Both the position numbers and the translations under genes were made by a program. Below, piece by piece: positions 21,487 to 29,888 of a stretch of DNA of 36,326 nt; position 1 is the first letter of the stretch, and the number at the start of each line of letters is the position of its first letter. The notes under the pieces were generated by a model, which was not told where the DNA came from, searched no databases, and saw only the letters and a program-made list of their open reading frames with translations. Origin of the DNA: a virus. The stretch lies in IMG/VR virus record IMGVR_UViG_3300021960_000231, positions 1 through 36,326 of that record. One strand, given 5' to 3'.

Positions 21487-22215
21487 ATGTTAATTCTCAT
21501 AGACGCTGATATATTCTGTTATCGTATCGGCTTCGCCTGTGAGGATGAGAGTGAGGAAGTTGCTTGTACTACTATGAGTAACTACCTCACAACCATCATT
21601 GAAGATTTAGTGATGGACTCTGACGATGAGGAACATGAAGTTGAACTGTACCTAACTGGCCCAGATAACTTCCGTCATGACTATGCTGTTACTGCTGAGT
21701 ATAAGGGTAACAGAAAGTCAAGCAATAAACCTTCGCACATTGCTGCTCTACGGGACTACCTAGTAGAGGAGCATGGTGCAGTCGTTACTCAAGGTGAGGA
21801 GACAGATGATAGGATTGCTATCAGAGCAACACAGAACCCAGAAGCAATAATCGTTTCACTAGACAAGGACTTCTATCAGCTTGTGTGTGGACATTACAAC
21901 TTCGTTAAGAAGGAACTCTTTTACATTACCAAGGAGGAAGCTGTGTATAATTTCTATATGCAATTCCTAGTAGGTGATGCTGCTGACAACATCAAAGGTG
22001 TGTATGGCGTTGGCCCTAAGAAAGCTGCAAAGCTATTGGAAGGTAAGACTGAGTTAGAAATGTACGACACTTGTGTTGAAGAACTAGGCAGTGAAGAACG
22101 TGCGATTGAAAATGGAATACTACTGCACCTACGCAGAGAGGAAGATGAGATATGGCAACCACCAAGACCCGTAACAACGGACGATGGACAGAAGCTAGGC
22201 ACAAGTCTTTCATAA
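21487..22215 (+). CDS. 5'-3' exonuclease (FEN/T7 gp6-like)
   Basis: 242 aa. The PIN-like core begins ILIDADIFCYRIGFA (D6, D8), with GEETDDRIAIRA, VSLDKDFYQL and VGDAADNIKGVYGVGPKKA, the last forming the helix-3-turn-helix that grips duplex DNA. It removes RNA primers and degrades host DNA or makes recombination ends. The start immediately follows the SSB stop. The 3' 64 bp overlap the HNH nuclease gene in another frame. Confidence 0.92.
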   Translation: MLILIDADIFCYRIGFACEDESEEVACTTMSNYLTTIIEDLVMDSDDEEHEVELYLTGPDNFRHDYAVTAEYKGNRKSSNKPSHIAALRDYLVEEHGAVVTQGEETDDRIAIRATQNPEAIIVSLDKDFYQLVCGHYNFVKKELFYITKEEAVYNFYMQFLVGDAADNIKGVYGVGPKKAAKLLEGKTELEMYDTCVEELGSEERAIENGILLHLRREEDEIWQPPRPVTTDDGQKLGTSLS

Positions 22216-22550
22216 TCTCTGCTCTACGTGGAGCGCATAGTAAATGGGGTGTCAAAGCTGATGTTAAGAAATCTGCTAGAGTTTCTACTGGGAGGTACTT
22301 ATGTGCTGGTTGTGGTACTATCGGCCCTGCTACTTTGCCACCTCTTAGGGGTCAGTCAAGACGTAGGAATAATGCTGCTGTTGATCACATTAACCCTGTT
22401 GTCGATCCTTCACAAGGATTCATAGATTGGAATACCTATATCACTCGTATGTTCTTAGAGGAAGATGGGTATCAGATTCTATGTCATGCTTGTCATGGAA
22501 CTAAAACCCGTGATGAGCGAGAAGAACGAACTAAAAGGAAGAAGAAATGA
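22152..22550 (+). CDS. HNH endonuclease
   Basis: 132 aa. NNGRWTEARHKSFIISALRG is a familiar N-terminus of phage HNH proteins. Zinc ligands are CAGC (C51/C54) and CHAC (C111/C114); the catalytic core is AVDHINPV (D78/H79). The C-terminus is very basic (EERTKRKKK). It likely cuts DNA, perhaps host DNA or branched intermediates, a role taken by endonuclease I in T7, which is not seen here. GAGGAAGATGAG precedes the start, which lies within the exonuclease gene. Confidence 0.85.
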   Translation: MATTKTRNNGRWTEARHKSFIISALRGAHSKWGVKADVKKSARVSTGRYLCAGCGTIGPATLPPLRGQSRRRNNAAVDHINPVVDPSQGFIDWNTYITRMFLEEDGYQILCHACHGTKTRDEREERTKRKKK

Positions 22551-23344
22551 GACATCTAATTATACCAGATACTCAGATCAAACCTGATGCTAACTATGAC
22601 CATATGACATGGGCTGGACACTATGCAGTTAAGATGAAACCTGATGTGATTGTACATCTAGGTGATCATTGGGACATGCCAAGTCTTAGCAGCTATGATG
22701 TAGGGACTAAGAGTTTTGAAGGTAGGCGGTACACTAAGGACATTGCAGCAGGTAATGAAGCAATGAAGATGTTCTTAGCCCCTATCAAACGAGAACAGTT
22801 ACGTCTTAAGAATGGCAAGAAGAAGCAATGGAATCCTCGCTTAGTGTTCTTACTAGGCAACCATGAGTATCGTATTGAACGTGCTGTTGAACACGACTCA
22901 AAGCTGGATGGTCTGATTAGCTTTGCTGATCTTGATCTTAAAGGATGGGAGGTGCAAGACTTCCTAGACCCTATCGTCATAGATGGTGTGGCATACTGTC
23001 ACTACTTCACCTCTGGTGTTATGGGTAGGCCAGTGTCCTCTGCCAAGCTACTGCTACAGAAGAAGTACATGAGTTGTGTCATGGGACATGTTCAAGATAG
23101 AGACATAGCCTATGCACGTAGGGCTGATGGTTTAAATATGACAGGTCTGTTTGCTGGTATCTACTATCAACATGACGAGGCATATCTTAACCCTCAGACT
23201 AACGGATCATGGTCTGGTCTATGGGTGTTCAATGATGTACAGGATGGTAGCTTTGATGAGTTGCCTGTATCAATGGCGTATCTACGGAGGACTTATGGCT
23301 CTAACTTTGGAAGAGTTGAAAGGTCGCTTGAAGCAGTTGGATGA
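22547..23344 (+). CDS. Calcineurin-like metallophosphatase
   Basis: 265 aa. Metal-binding motifs are LIIPDTQ (D8), VHLGDHWD (D40), LLGNHEYR (N105/H106) and CVMGHVQDRD. The order D...GDxxD...GNHE...GH is the calcineurin-type phosphoesterase fold; the first histidine of the usual DxH is Gln here (DTQ), as in some phage members. It may act on nucleic-acid ends or nucleotides; the substrate is unknown. Coupled to the HNH gene by ATGA overlap. Confidence 0.88.
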   Translation: MRHLIIPDTQIKPDANYDHMTWAGHYAVKMKPDVIVHLGDHWDMPSLSSYDVGTKSFEGRRYTKDIAAGNEAMKMFLAPIKREQLRLKNGKKKQWNPRLVFLLGNHEYRIERAVEHDSKLDGLISFADLDLKGWEVQDFLDPIVIDGVAYCHYFTSGVMGRPVSSAKLLLQKKYMSCVMGHVQDRDIAYARRADGLNMTGLFAGIYYQHDEAYLNPQTNGSWSGLWVFNDVQDGSFDELPVSMAYLRRTYGSNFGRVERSLEAVG

Positions 23345-23477
23345 GGTTATCCTTGTCGATGTACTGCAATTAGAATCTGAGGATATAGTCAATAGGTTTG
23401 AGGATGTTATCGAAAGAAACTTCTACAACCTAGAAATGCAACTAGAAGAACCATACAGGTATGACAGTTATGATTGA
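23295..23477 (+). CDS. Small conserved phage protein, unknown function
   Basis: 60 aa from the ATG at 23295, selected because GGAGG (23286-23290) fits; a longer open frame upstream lies within the phosphatase gene. TLEELKGRLKQLDEVILVDV and SEDIVNRFEDVIERNF are helical and match small phage proteins often placed next to DUF3310 genes. It overlaps both neighbours. No function known. Confidence 0.68.
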   Translation: MALTLEELKGRLKQLDEVILVDVLQLESEDIVNRFEDVIERNFYNLEMQLEEPYRYDSYD

Positions 23478-23730
23478 AGATAGAATAGAACCTTTGTTTG
23501 ACTTTGAGAAGTTAGCCAGTGAGACTCAGGTTGGTGGTAATCACTACACGAACCTATCTATACAGCCCATGCAGTATTCTATGGCTAACGAGTTGAATGC
23601 ACTACAGCATACAATCATTAAGTATGTCACTCGTTATCAGGATAAGGGTACACCATTACAGGATCTGGCTAAAGCCAAGCACTGTGTTGATATGCTGATA
23701 GAGTTTGAGTTGGAGGGAAAATGTGGGTAA
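23461..23730 (+). CDS. DUF3310-type phage protein
   Basis: 89 aa. The segments TQVGGNHYTNLSIQPMQYSM, HTIIKYVTRYQDKGTPLQDL and AKHCVDMLIEF match the DUF3310 (SaV-like) family, annotated at times as a nucleotide kinase but without a classic P-loop. It may act in nucleotide metabolism or host control. Overlaps the previous gene by 17 bp and the next by 10 bp. Confidence 0.85.
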   Translation: MTVMIEDRIEPLFDFEKLASETQVGGNHYTNLSIQPMQYSMANELNALQHTIIKYVTRYQDKGTPLQDLAKAKHCVDMLIEFELEGKCG

Positions 23731-23918
23731 AGTTAAACACTCATTGGTTGAATATGAATCAAGTAGTATTCGTTGATGAAGAGGCTAGAAGTATATCACT
23801 ATCTAGTGGTAGGACAGTACAGGTAACTGAGGCTGCACTGTCTACTATCATGAGAAGTGTTAAAGGTCTGCCTCCACTTAAAGAGAAACCTAAACGAAAT
23901 AACTTGAAGAAGGAATAG
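23721..23918 (+). CDS. Last rightward gene, small basic-tailed protein
   Basis: 65 aa. The N-terminal beta-type part (WVKLNTHWLNMNQVVFVDEE; RTVQVTEAALSTIM) resembles short phage proteins that hold small ligand-binding or FlbD-like folds; this likeness is weak. A basic tail follows (PLKEKPKRNNLKKE). GGAGGGAAA precedes the start. Its TAG stop shares its G with palindrome copy 8. Function unknown. Confidence 0.62.
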   Translation: MWVKLNTHWLNMNQVVFVDEEARSISLSSGRTVQVTEAALSTIMRSVKGLPPLKEKPKRNNLKKE

Positions 23919-23931
23919 TTTCCTAGGAAAC
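23918..23931 (+). promoter_or_regulatory. Palindromic element GTTTCCTAGGAAAC, copy 8
   Basis: This copy has no gene behind it; it lies between the last rightward stop and the terminator, so it cannot act as a promoter for a rightward gene here. Confidence 0.88.
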
Positions 23932-23933
23932 TT

Positions 23934-23960
23934 AATAGGGGGCTTAGTTGCCCCCTTATT
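23934..23960. terminator. Bidirectional terminator between convergent units
   Basis: GGGGGC (23938-23943) pairs with GCCCCC (23950-23955) around TTAGTT, extended by AATA/TTATT with one bulge, then T-rich sequence. The reverse strand also has a T/A-rich flank. It separates the rightward unit from the leftward ejection-protein gene ending at 23963. Confidence 0.88.
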
Positions 23961-23962
23961 TA

Positions 23963-26722
23963 TTACTCCCTTAAACTTTCCATGTAATCTCTTTGTTTCC
24001 TTTCCTCATCTTTCTCCTTACCACCTAACATCCAATCATAAATAATCCTTCCCACAACTGGGAATGTTTTGATTAAGTTAACAGGTTGCTCACTCTCCCC
24101 TATTGGTACACCATTATAATATCTGGAAGTATCTTTAATAACTGCATCAATAGGGGCAGTCACTGGAGTTACTAAATCTCCTACAACAGAACTTATGTCT
24201 CCTTTAGTAATATCACCTATAGAATAACGATTTATAAAGAACAATGATGTAAGGTTATTTAGAGTTTGTTCAGGAATATCCTCTACATCAAAGTCACCGC
24301 CACCCATAAGTTCTTTAGCCTCATCAACTGTACCACCAGCAACACCTATCATAGCAGCATACTTAGTTAAAGCTAGAGCAGCACCTTTCTTGTCACCCCC
24401 CTTACCTCTTTTAATTATATCGTTATGTAAAAGAGTTAACTGCTTAAGACCAAATGACTTAAGAGCAAAGATTATTCTACCATCAGGCATATCTAAATAT
24501 TTTTTAGGCATTTCAAGTAATGAGACGGGCTGTGTATCAGCAAGTTCATGGAACCTGTATAAGCTAGTTAACTCATCGTCAGTGCCATTCTTTAAGCTGG
24601 TAACTAAATTATCAAAGTCTTTACCATAAGCCTCACCATACTTCTTTCTAAGCACAGCAATGCCTTTAGGTGAAGAGGCTAACTTAGTACCCTTAATCTT
24701 AGAGGCTTCAAGTAATGTACGCTTACCGAACCTATCAACAGCGCGGAACATACTTAGCTTAAGAACTGAGTTAAGTAACTTAGTAGTACCTAGGCCTGTT
24801 GACATTTCTGCTGACACAGTATCTGCAAGACCTGTCTTGTCAAGTATGTTACTCCTTATAGACAAAGCCCCTTTGATAGTAGGAATTATCCCATGCAAGT
24901 AAGCTGATGTACCTAAGTCTTTTATCTGAGTAGCTGCTGATCTTAGCTGTCCTAACGAAGCCATGTAACCTACGTCTTTAATAGCAGATAAAGTAGAACT
25001 CATAGCCTGTTCACCAGTAGTAAACCTAGACCGAACTAACTCTTTAATATCATCAACCTGCTCACTACTGATTCGTCCTCTTTGCCTTTCTTCACCAATG
25101 GCTTTATATAACAGAGCAGCAGGATCATTTTTCTTTTGTGAAAGTCCTTTGCCTAATAGCTCAGTCTTACCAAAAGTTCTAGTAGATGATTCAACATATC
25201 TAAGTAGAGAAGTAGCAGGATCTTCATAGTATTTCATTAACTCTAAAGGAACTTTACTAACAGTACGTTGGCCCTTACCAGCCGCTACAACTTTAGGATA
25301 GTAAGCTGTGTTAACTGCCTTTGATACAGCATCAGTCATTCCTATTGAAGAAAGCTCCTGTATAGTCTTAACCTTTTCCTTAGCCATTGCAGCCTTAAGG
25401 TGTTTGTCTAATCCAGCTACTGCCGTTTCACTCTTTCTCCCTAACGCAATACGTAGACCCTCTACATCTTTTACCTTACGGGGGAAGTAATTATTAAGAG
25501 CCTTATAGTTATTTCCTACTATCTTCTCAAACTTTTTACCATCTTCTCTCATCATCTTAGCAAGTTTTTTTAACTCAGCATTACCACCTTTCCCTAATTT
25601 TGTCATTAACTTATCAGCAGCACTAAACTCTCTATTCATTAAGTGATTGTGTATAGGCTCTAACTCTTTCTTAGTATACCCTTGTAATGATTTTATAAAA
25701 GGATCAATGTATTCTTTTTTTCTTGTGGATAATTGGATAGCTTGCTTCTCTTCAAACTTTCTAAGAACTTGCCATATCTTTGGTGAGTGTTCTTTTATAC
25801 GAGAAGAGATACCTTCAAACCAATCACTGGTAGCTTTAACTTTAGCCCCTACTTCATCCAATTTTATTGCTTCTGCTTTACTAGGGGTATGTACTGTTCT
25901 ATTAGCTAATACTTCTGCTTTAGTTAGATCATCAATACTTAAATCAGTACGCTCAAGAGCAATTTTCTTGGCTTCTTCTTTTGTAGCACCGAGTTTTCTA
26001 TGATGAGAGATATAAGTATTTACATCATCTATTGCTTTGTTTGCATTCTTCACAGCAATCTTTTCAGTTATCTTTCCACCTATTTTACGGAACACCCACC
26101 CACCAGCAGGGGCTAGTGCAGCACCAGCCACAGTATGTAGTCCTGCTTCTAGTGGATCAACATAACCCTTTTCAATTAACTGATCTGCGGCTGAGTAAGT
26201 ACCTCCTATAGCACCACCGATAGCAGCCATGCCTTTGTAGGTAGCACCTACAGGTAGAGCACTAGTAGGGTCAGTTAGCATACCTACAAAATTACCAAAT
26301 GCACTCCCTTCAACGTCACCATACTCTGCTTGTATACGTGCTGCTCTTTCATCTGTTATCATCTTACGTCTTTCATCAAAAGAAGCATCAGCAAACTCAG
26401 GGCCATATATTTCTTCTGTTGATTTGTAACCTAGGCCATAACCATCCTCATCACGATAGGTAATCATAGGCTTTATGCCAGTAAAAGCACCAACAACATC
26501 ATCTATTTTTGTTGACAGTCCCTCTCCCTCAGCAAATCCTCTACCAAAAGATGTTTCTTTCTCTTGCTCAGGATCAACTTGTTCTGGGGCAGCAGCCTCT
26601 ATGGGAATACCCTTCATGTTATCAAGGTAGTTTGCCCATTCATTAACAGCAGCATTATCACCAGCAGCATGGGCATTCTTTATAGCACCCATTGCCTGTT
26701 CTTCTGTATATTCTTGTGCCAT
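23963..26722 (-). CDS. Large internal virion / DNA-ejection protein
   Basis: 919 aa, last gene of the leftward unit. An N-terminal helical part (TEEQAMGAIKNAHAAGDNAA) resembles the start of podovirus ejection proteins. FGRGFAEGEGLSTKIDDVV follows, then a Gly/Ala-rich hydrophobic stretch around residues 155-215 (YKGMAAIGGAIGGTYSAADQ; HTVAGAALAPAGGWVF) that could insert in the membrane. The rest is long helical segments. It likely forms the ejectosome with the next two proteins, like T7 gp16 without its lysozyme domain. I see no transglycosylase motif. Confidence 0.8.
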   Translation of the reverse strand: MAQEYTEEQAMGAIKNAHAAGDNAAVNEWANYLDNMKGIPIEAAAPEQVDPEQEKETSFGRGFAEGEGLSTKIDDVVGAFTGIKPMITYRDEDGYGLGYKSTEEIYGPEFADASFDERRKMITDERAARIQAEYGDVEGSAFGNFVGMLTDPTSALPVGATYKGMAAIGGAIGGTYSAADQLIEKGYVDPLEAGLHTVAGAALAPAGGWVFRKIGGKITEKIAVKNANKAIDDVNTYISHHRKLGATKEEAKKIALERTDLSIDDLTKAEVLANRTVHTPSKAEAIKLDEVGAKVKATSDWFEGISSRIKEHSPKIWQVLRKFEEKQAIQLSTRKKEYIDPFIKSLQGYTKKELEPIHNHLMNREFSAADKLMTKLGKGGNAELKKLAKMMREDGKKFEKIVGNNYKALNNYFPRKVKDVEGLRIALGRKSETAVAGLDKHLKAAMAKEKVKTIQELSSIGMTDAVSKAVNTAYYPKVVAAGKGQRTVSKVPLELMKYYEDPATSLLRYVESSTRTFGKTELLGKGLSQKKNDPAALLYKAIGEERQRGRISSEQVDDIKELVRSRFTTGEQAMSSTLSAIKDVGYMASLGQLRSAATQIKDLGTSAYLHGIIPTIKGALSIRSNILDKTGLADTVSAEMSTGLGTTKLLNSVLKLSMFRAVDRFGKRTLLEASKIKGTKLASSPKGIAVLRKKYGEAYGKDFDNLVTSLKNGTDDELTSLYRFHELADTQPVSLLEMPKKYLDMPDGRIIFALKSFGLKQLTLLHNDIIKRGKGGDKKGAALALTKYAAMIGVAGGTVDEAKELMGGGDFDVEDIPEQTLNNLTSLFFINRYSIGDITKGDISSVVGDLVTPVTAPIDAVIKDTSRYYNGVPIGESEQPVNLIKTFPVVGRIIYDWMLGGKEKDEERKQRDYMESLRE

Positions 26723-26733
26723 TATAAGACCTT

Positions 26734-27549
26734 CTACTTAGGTAAATATTTTAATGCGTTTTGATTCACGACTGTACCAGCAGCAGTAACATCAGCAGCA
26801 GGTTGAGCAGCAGGAGGATTCCAAGTATCATCAGCTAGTCCAAACCATCCACCATCTTTTATATAATTAGCCTGTGCCTCACGCGTTGCCTCAGCCAGTG
26901 CATCATTAGGTCTCATTTTATTATCACGTTGTAATGATTCACTCCGATTAGCAATCCACCTAGCAGCAGAGTTTTTATCTTTTCTACTTAAGTCAATACC
27001 AATCCTATCCATTTCAACAAGAGCCTCATCAATATTAGTTCCAGTTATATTAAAAGGATTAATGCCACTGGTATCTTTTATTGTAGACCCATCAGGTAAA
27101 GGAATCCATGCTCCATCCTTACGATAGGAAGGTACACCATCCACTACATAGCCCACTAATTCTTTACCATCTGGTGTCATGTAAGTCTTCTGACTTGATA
27201 CGCTTGGTGGTTTATTCTCTAAAGCCTCCATGTCCCTAGCCTGTGCATGTAATGCCATAGCCTGTGGGTAGTCACCATTCATCATTAGTTGTTGAGCAGC
27301 CGCACGTAAGCCAGCAACAGTGTTTAAGTCTTGCCCTTGTAATCCTGCCTGTACACTAGCAGCCTGTGCCATGTCAGGTGTCTGTAAACCAAAGGCTGAA
27401 TTAATACCAGATGCAGCTAAACCGCCACTAGCTGCACCAATAGCATAGTCAGCACTCATACGTGCTGCGTTATCAACACCTTGCTGTACACGATTCTGTT
27501 GGATCACATTAGGATCCATACCAAATAAACTCATTACATCACTAGCCAT
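26734..27549 (-). CDS. Internal virion protein (putative)
   Basis: 271 aa, Ala-, Gln- and Met-rich. SLFGMDPNVIQQNRVQQGVD and AQAASVQAGLQGQDLNTVAG start a helical body typical of podovirus internal core proteins; GNGDYPQ-like NGDYPQAMALHAQARDMEAL resembles a helical repeat. The C-terminus is Pro/Ala-rich. AGGAGAATATT precedes the start. Position between the two other ejection proteins supports the call; sequence alone would not. Confidence 0.65.
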   Translation of the reverse strand: MASDVMSLFGMDPNVIQQNRVQQGVDNAARMSADYAIGAASGGLAASGINSAFGLQTPDMAQAASVQAGLQGQDLNTVAGLRAAAQQLMMNGDYPQAMALHAQARDMEALENKPPSVSSQKTYMTPDGKELVGYVVDGVPSYRKDGAWIPLPDGSTIKDTSGINPFNITGTNIDEALVEMDRIGIDLSRKDKNSAARWIANRSESLQRDNKMRPNDALAEATREAQANYIKDGGWFGLADDTWNPPAAQPAADVTAAGTVVNQNALKYLPK

Positions 27550-27558
27550 AATATTCTC

Positions 27559-28626
27559 CTATCGGTAGTTAGTATACATATTATTAGGATACCTATTATT
27601 AACAGGTGACGATGCTGCTGTACTGCCTCCACTAGGCGACCATTGCCCTAACGGAGACGACATAGCGTTATAACTTCCTATTCTATTCTGACCTATAGGA
27701 GTTCGACCATACTGTCCGTATGTTGTCGCACCAATACTTGGGCCACCACTTCCATAAGTAGGATACATACCGCCACTTCCCATAGATGAATAACTTGACA
27801 TTCTATTTTGTCCTGTTGGCGTTGCCATGTATTGAGAGGTTGGTACTGTAGGTAGTTGACCACCCCCACCTATCTTCCCTAACTGAGTACCAAAGTTAGT
27901 TAAAGTACCAGCCATAGATTGTCCTCTACGTGCTTGATAGTTTGCTGCGTCACTCTGACCACTAAGATAATTCTGCATAGCATTGTTATTAGCTGCTGAT
28001 TGCTGTGATCCTAGATCACCACCTAATCCTATCATAGCCATAGCATTATCATCCATAGCCTGACCTTGACTGAACATGCCTTGACCAATAGCAATCTCAC
28101 GCTCACGTTGTCGTTGTGCTTGTTCAAAAGCATTACTACGATCAATAGCATCTTGTTGTGCAAAAGCCCTAGCAAAACCATAACCATCTGGACTCAACAT
28201 ACCAGAACCTGCTTCTCCCCCTAGAGCCTCACCACTTACACGTAAGCCACCAGTACCTGCGCCAAACATACGATTACCTAGCTGTGTTGCCTCTGCTAGT
28301 CTACCTCCAGCACCTAGGTTACGCTGACGATTGTACATATCAGATGCCATATCGTCATAGCTACCACCAGCCCTATCAAGAGCAGCAGTACCTAATCCAA
28401 ACATCTGTTCTTGCTGCGCTCGGTAACGAGGATCCATTGAGTAAGATGCCTGACCATCTTTAAAAGAAGCAGTACCAGCACCAGAGGTTACACCAAATGG
28501 TTTGTATTTTCCTTCTCTTGCTGCCCTCTCTGCTGCCGAGGACATTCTATCTTGGGCTTCTCCTAATTTTCTTTGGGCCTGATAACCACCTAGTAGTCCT
28601 AACCCTGCCGCTATTAATGGAAACAT
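27559..28626 (-). CDS. Internal virion protein (T7 gp14-like position)
   Basis: 355 aa. MFPLIAAGLGLLGGYQAQRK is a hydrophobic start followed by KLGEAQDRMSSAAERAAREG. The middle is Gln/Ala/Gly-rich and helical (AFAQQDAIDRSNAFEQAQRQ), and the C-terminus is a low-complexity Gly/Ser/Tyr region with repeated (T/P)IGQNR-type motifs (TPTGQNRMSSY, TPIGQNRIGSY). Size, order and style fit the smallest ejection proteins of podoviruses that form an outer-membrane pore. Confidence 0.72.
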   Translation of the reverse strand: MFPLIAAGLGLLGGYQAQRKLGEAQDRMSSAAERAAREGKYKPFGVTSGAGTASFKDGQASYSMDPRYRAQQEQMFGLGTAALDRAGGSYDDMASDMYNRQRNLGAGGRLAEATQLGNRMFGAGTGGLRVSGEALGGEAGSGMLSPDGYGFARAFAQQDAIDRSNAFEQAQRQREREIAIGQGMFSQGQAMDDNAMAMIGLGGDLGSQQSAANNNAMQNYLSGQSDAANYQARRGQSMAGTLTNFGTQLGKIGGGGQLPTVPTSQYMATPTGQNRMSSYSSMGSGGMYPTYGSGGPSIGATTYGQYGRTPIGQNRIGSYNAMSSPLGQWSPSGGSTAASSPVNNRYPNNMYTNYR

Positions 28627-28648
28627 AATATTTATTCCTTACTGTATA

Positions 28649-29557
28649 TTAATCTACTATTAAGATATGAGTTACTGTGTGGTTATTAGGATTATAGTAA
28701 GGCACACCAGCAGCACCACCAGATCCTGCTGGCCCTGTAGTCTGACCACCATAATATATATTATTGTTTGGGCCAGAAGCTGAAAGACCTGCATTTCCTG
28801 CAATGCCATAGCCGAAACCAGTGCTACCACCGCTACCGCCCGTTCCTAAATTAAACGTTCCTCCAACCCCACCATCGTTAGTTCCTGTACCATTAGCAGT
28901 TTTTCCATCTTGATGAGGATAGCCGTTAGCTGTATTACCATTAGACCCAGAACCACCACTGCCAGAGGGCTGTCCATTACCTCCAGCACCACCACCACCC
29001 ATTAAAAAATACCTTCCTTCACCACCTCCACCACCGCCAGATCCACCAGAAATGCCAGTTGTAGTCTCGCCTTGATTAAGACTTCCACCAAAAGGTGAAA
29101 AAACAAATGTAACAGGACACTCTATAAGAGCAAATGGGCCACCAGCCGTACCCGAAGCAGCAGGTCTAACAGGATTAGGATCACTTCCTCCCCCTCCATT
29201 ACCACCATTACCACCATGTCCTGATTGCTGTTGTACATAGTGAATAGACAATGTACTTCCTGCACTATATCCTGTTCCTGTCTTTAAAGAGTAGGCAGAG
29301 GTAGATGATGCTCTAAGTTGCGCTCCATTTTGAATATCAATTTTTACATTGTGGTATTTGTCAGTTACAATAGCATCTAAATCTGTGTCTGTGTAAATAC
29401 CAGAGGGGAAAGTATATACGGATTCATATTCATAAACACCTGTCCATACACCCCCTACTTTGGTACTGATCTTCTTAGCTTTTACCCAGTTTCCTCCAAC
29501 TTTTATAGAAGGAATAACTGTGGCCCAACTTCCACCAACTTTAGTTTTAATACTCAA
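28649..29557 (-). CDS. Glycine-rich tail tip / adhesin protein
   Basis: 302 aa from a TTG at 29557, favoured over an ATG at 29596 because GGAGATATT stands before it and three KVGG(S/N/V)W repeats then begin the protein (IKTKVGGSW, IKVGGNW, TKVGGVW). The central region has many GGxGGxG runs (SGHGGNGGNGGGGSDPNP, GGSGGGGGGEG, GGGGAGGNGQPSG), as in polyglycine-helix adhesins such as T-even gp38. It ends NNHTVTHILIVD, typical of related tail proteins. Likely at the tail tip for receptor binding. Confidence 0.75.
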   Translation of the reverse strand: MSIKTKVGGSWATVIPSIKVGGNWVKAKKISTKVGGVWTGVYEYESVYTFPSGIYTDTDLDAIVTDKYHNVKIDIQNGAQLRASSTSAYSLKTGTGYSAGSTLSIHYVQQQSGHGGNGGNGGGGSDPNPVRPAASGTAGGPFALIECPVTFVFSPFGGSLNQGETTTGISGGSGGGGGGEGRYFLMGGGGAGGNGQPSGSGGSGSNGNTANGYPHQDGKTANGTGTNDGGVGGTFNLGTGGSGGSTGFGYGIAGNAGLSASGPNNNIYYGGQTTGPAGSGGAAGVPYYNPNNHTVTHILIVD

Positions 29558-29888
29558 ACCAAATATCTCCGTTGTTACCACCAGAAGCTGCGCCATTATT
29601 AACGTATATCTTACTTCCTGTTACAGCAGTACCATCAAGTACCACACTAGCAGCCCCTGCTGCAAAGGCTGTAGTAGCTACTTGCGTACTGTTAGTTCCT
29701 GCGGCAGCAGTTGGGGCAGTAGGTACACCAGTTAAAGCTGTGTTATTAATGTTAGCTTTAGTAGCTATAGCCACAGCGATAGCATTGTACTCATCGTCTA
29801 TCTCTGTACCACGTACTCGTTTAGCTGCTGTACCTGCACTGAGGCCATCCTTAACAGCAAAGTTAGTTGACTTAGTATAATTACTCAT
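29547..29888 (-). CDS. Small tail/fibre N-terminal-like protein
   Basis: 113 aa. SNYTKSTNFAVKDGLSAGTA and AKRVRGTEIDDEYNAIAVAI form the N-terminus shared by many marine phage fibres; a tail-repeat segment LTGVPTAPTAAAGTNSTQVA follows, and the end reads NNGDIWFEY. It may be an adaptor attaching the tip protein, with which it overlaps by 11 bp. The whole looks like a fibre base without its distal part, now supplied by the next gene. Confidence 0.75.
   Translation of the reverse strand: MSNYTKSTNFAVKDGLSAGTAAKRVRGTEIDDEYNAIAVAIATKANINNTALTGVPTAPTAAAGTNSTQVATTAFAAGAASVVLDGTAVTGSKIYVNNGAASGGNNGDIWFEY

Noticed and set aside
23151-23294. Longer N-terminus for the gene ending at 23477
   Set aside because: It lies entirely within the metallophosphatase gene; GGAGG supports the ATG at 23295.
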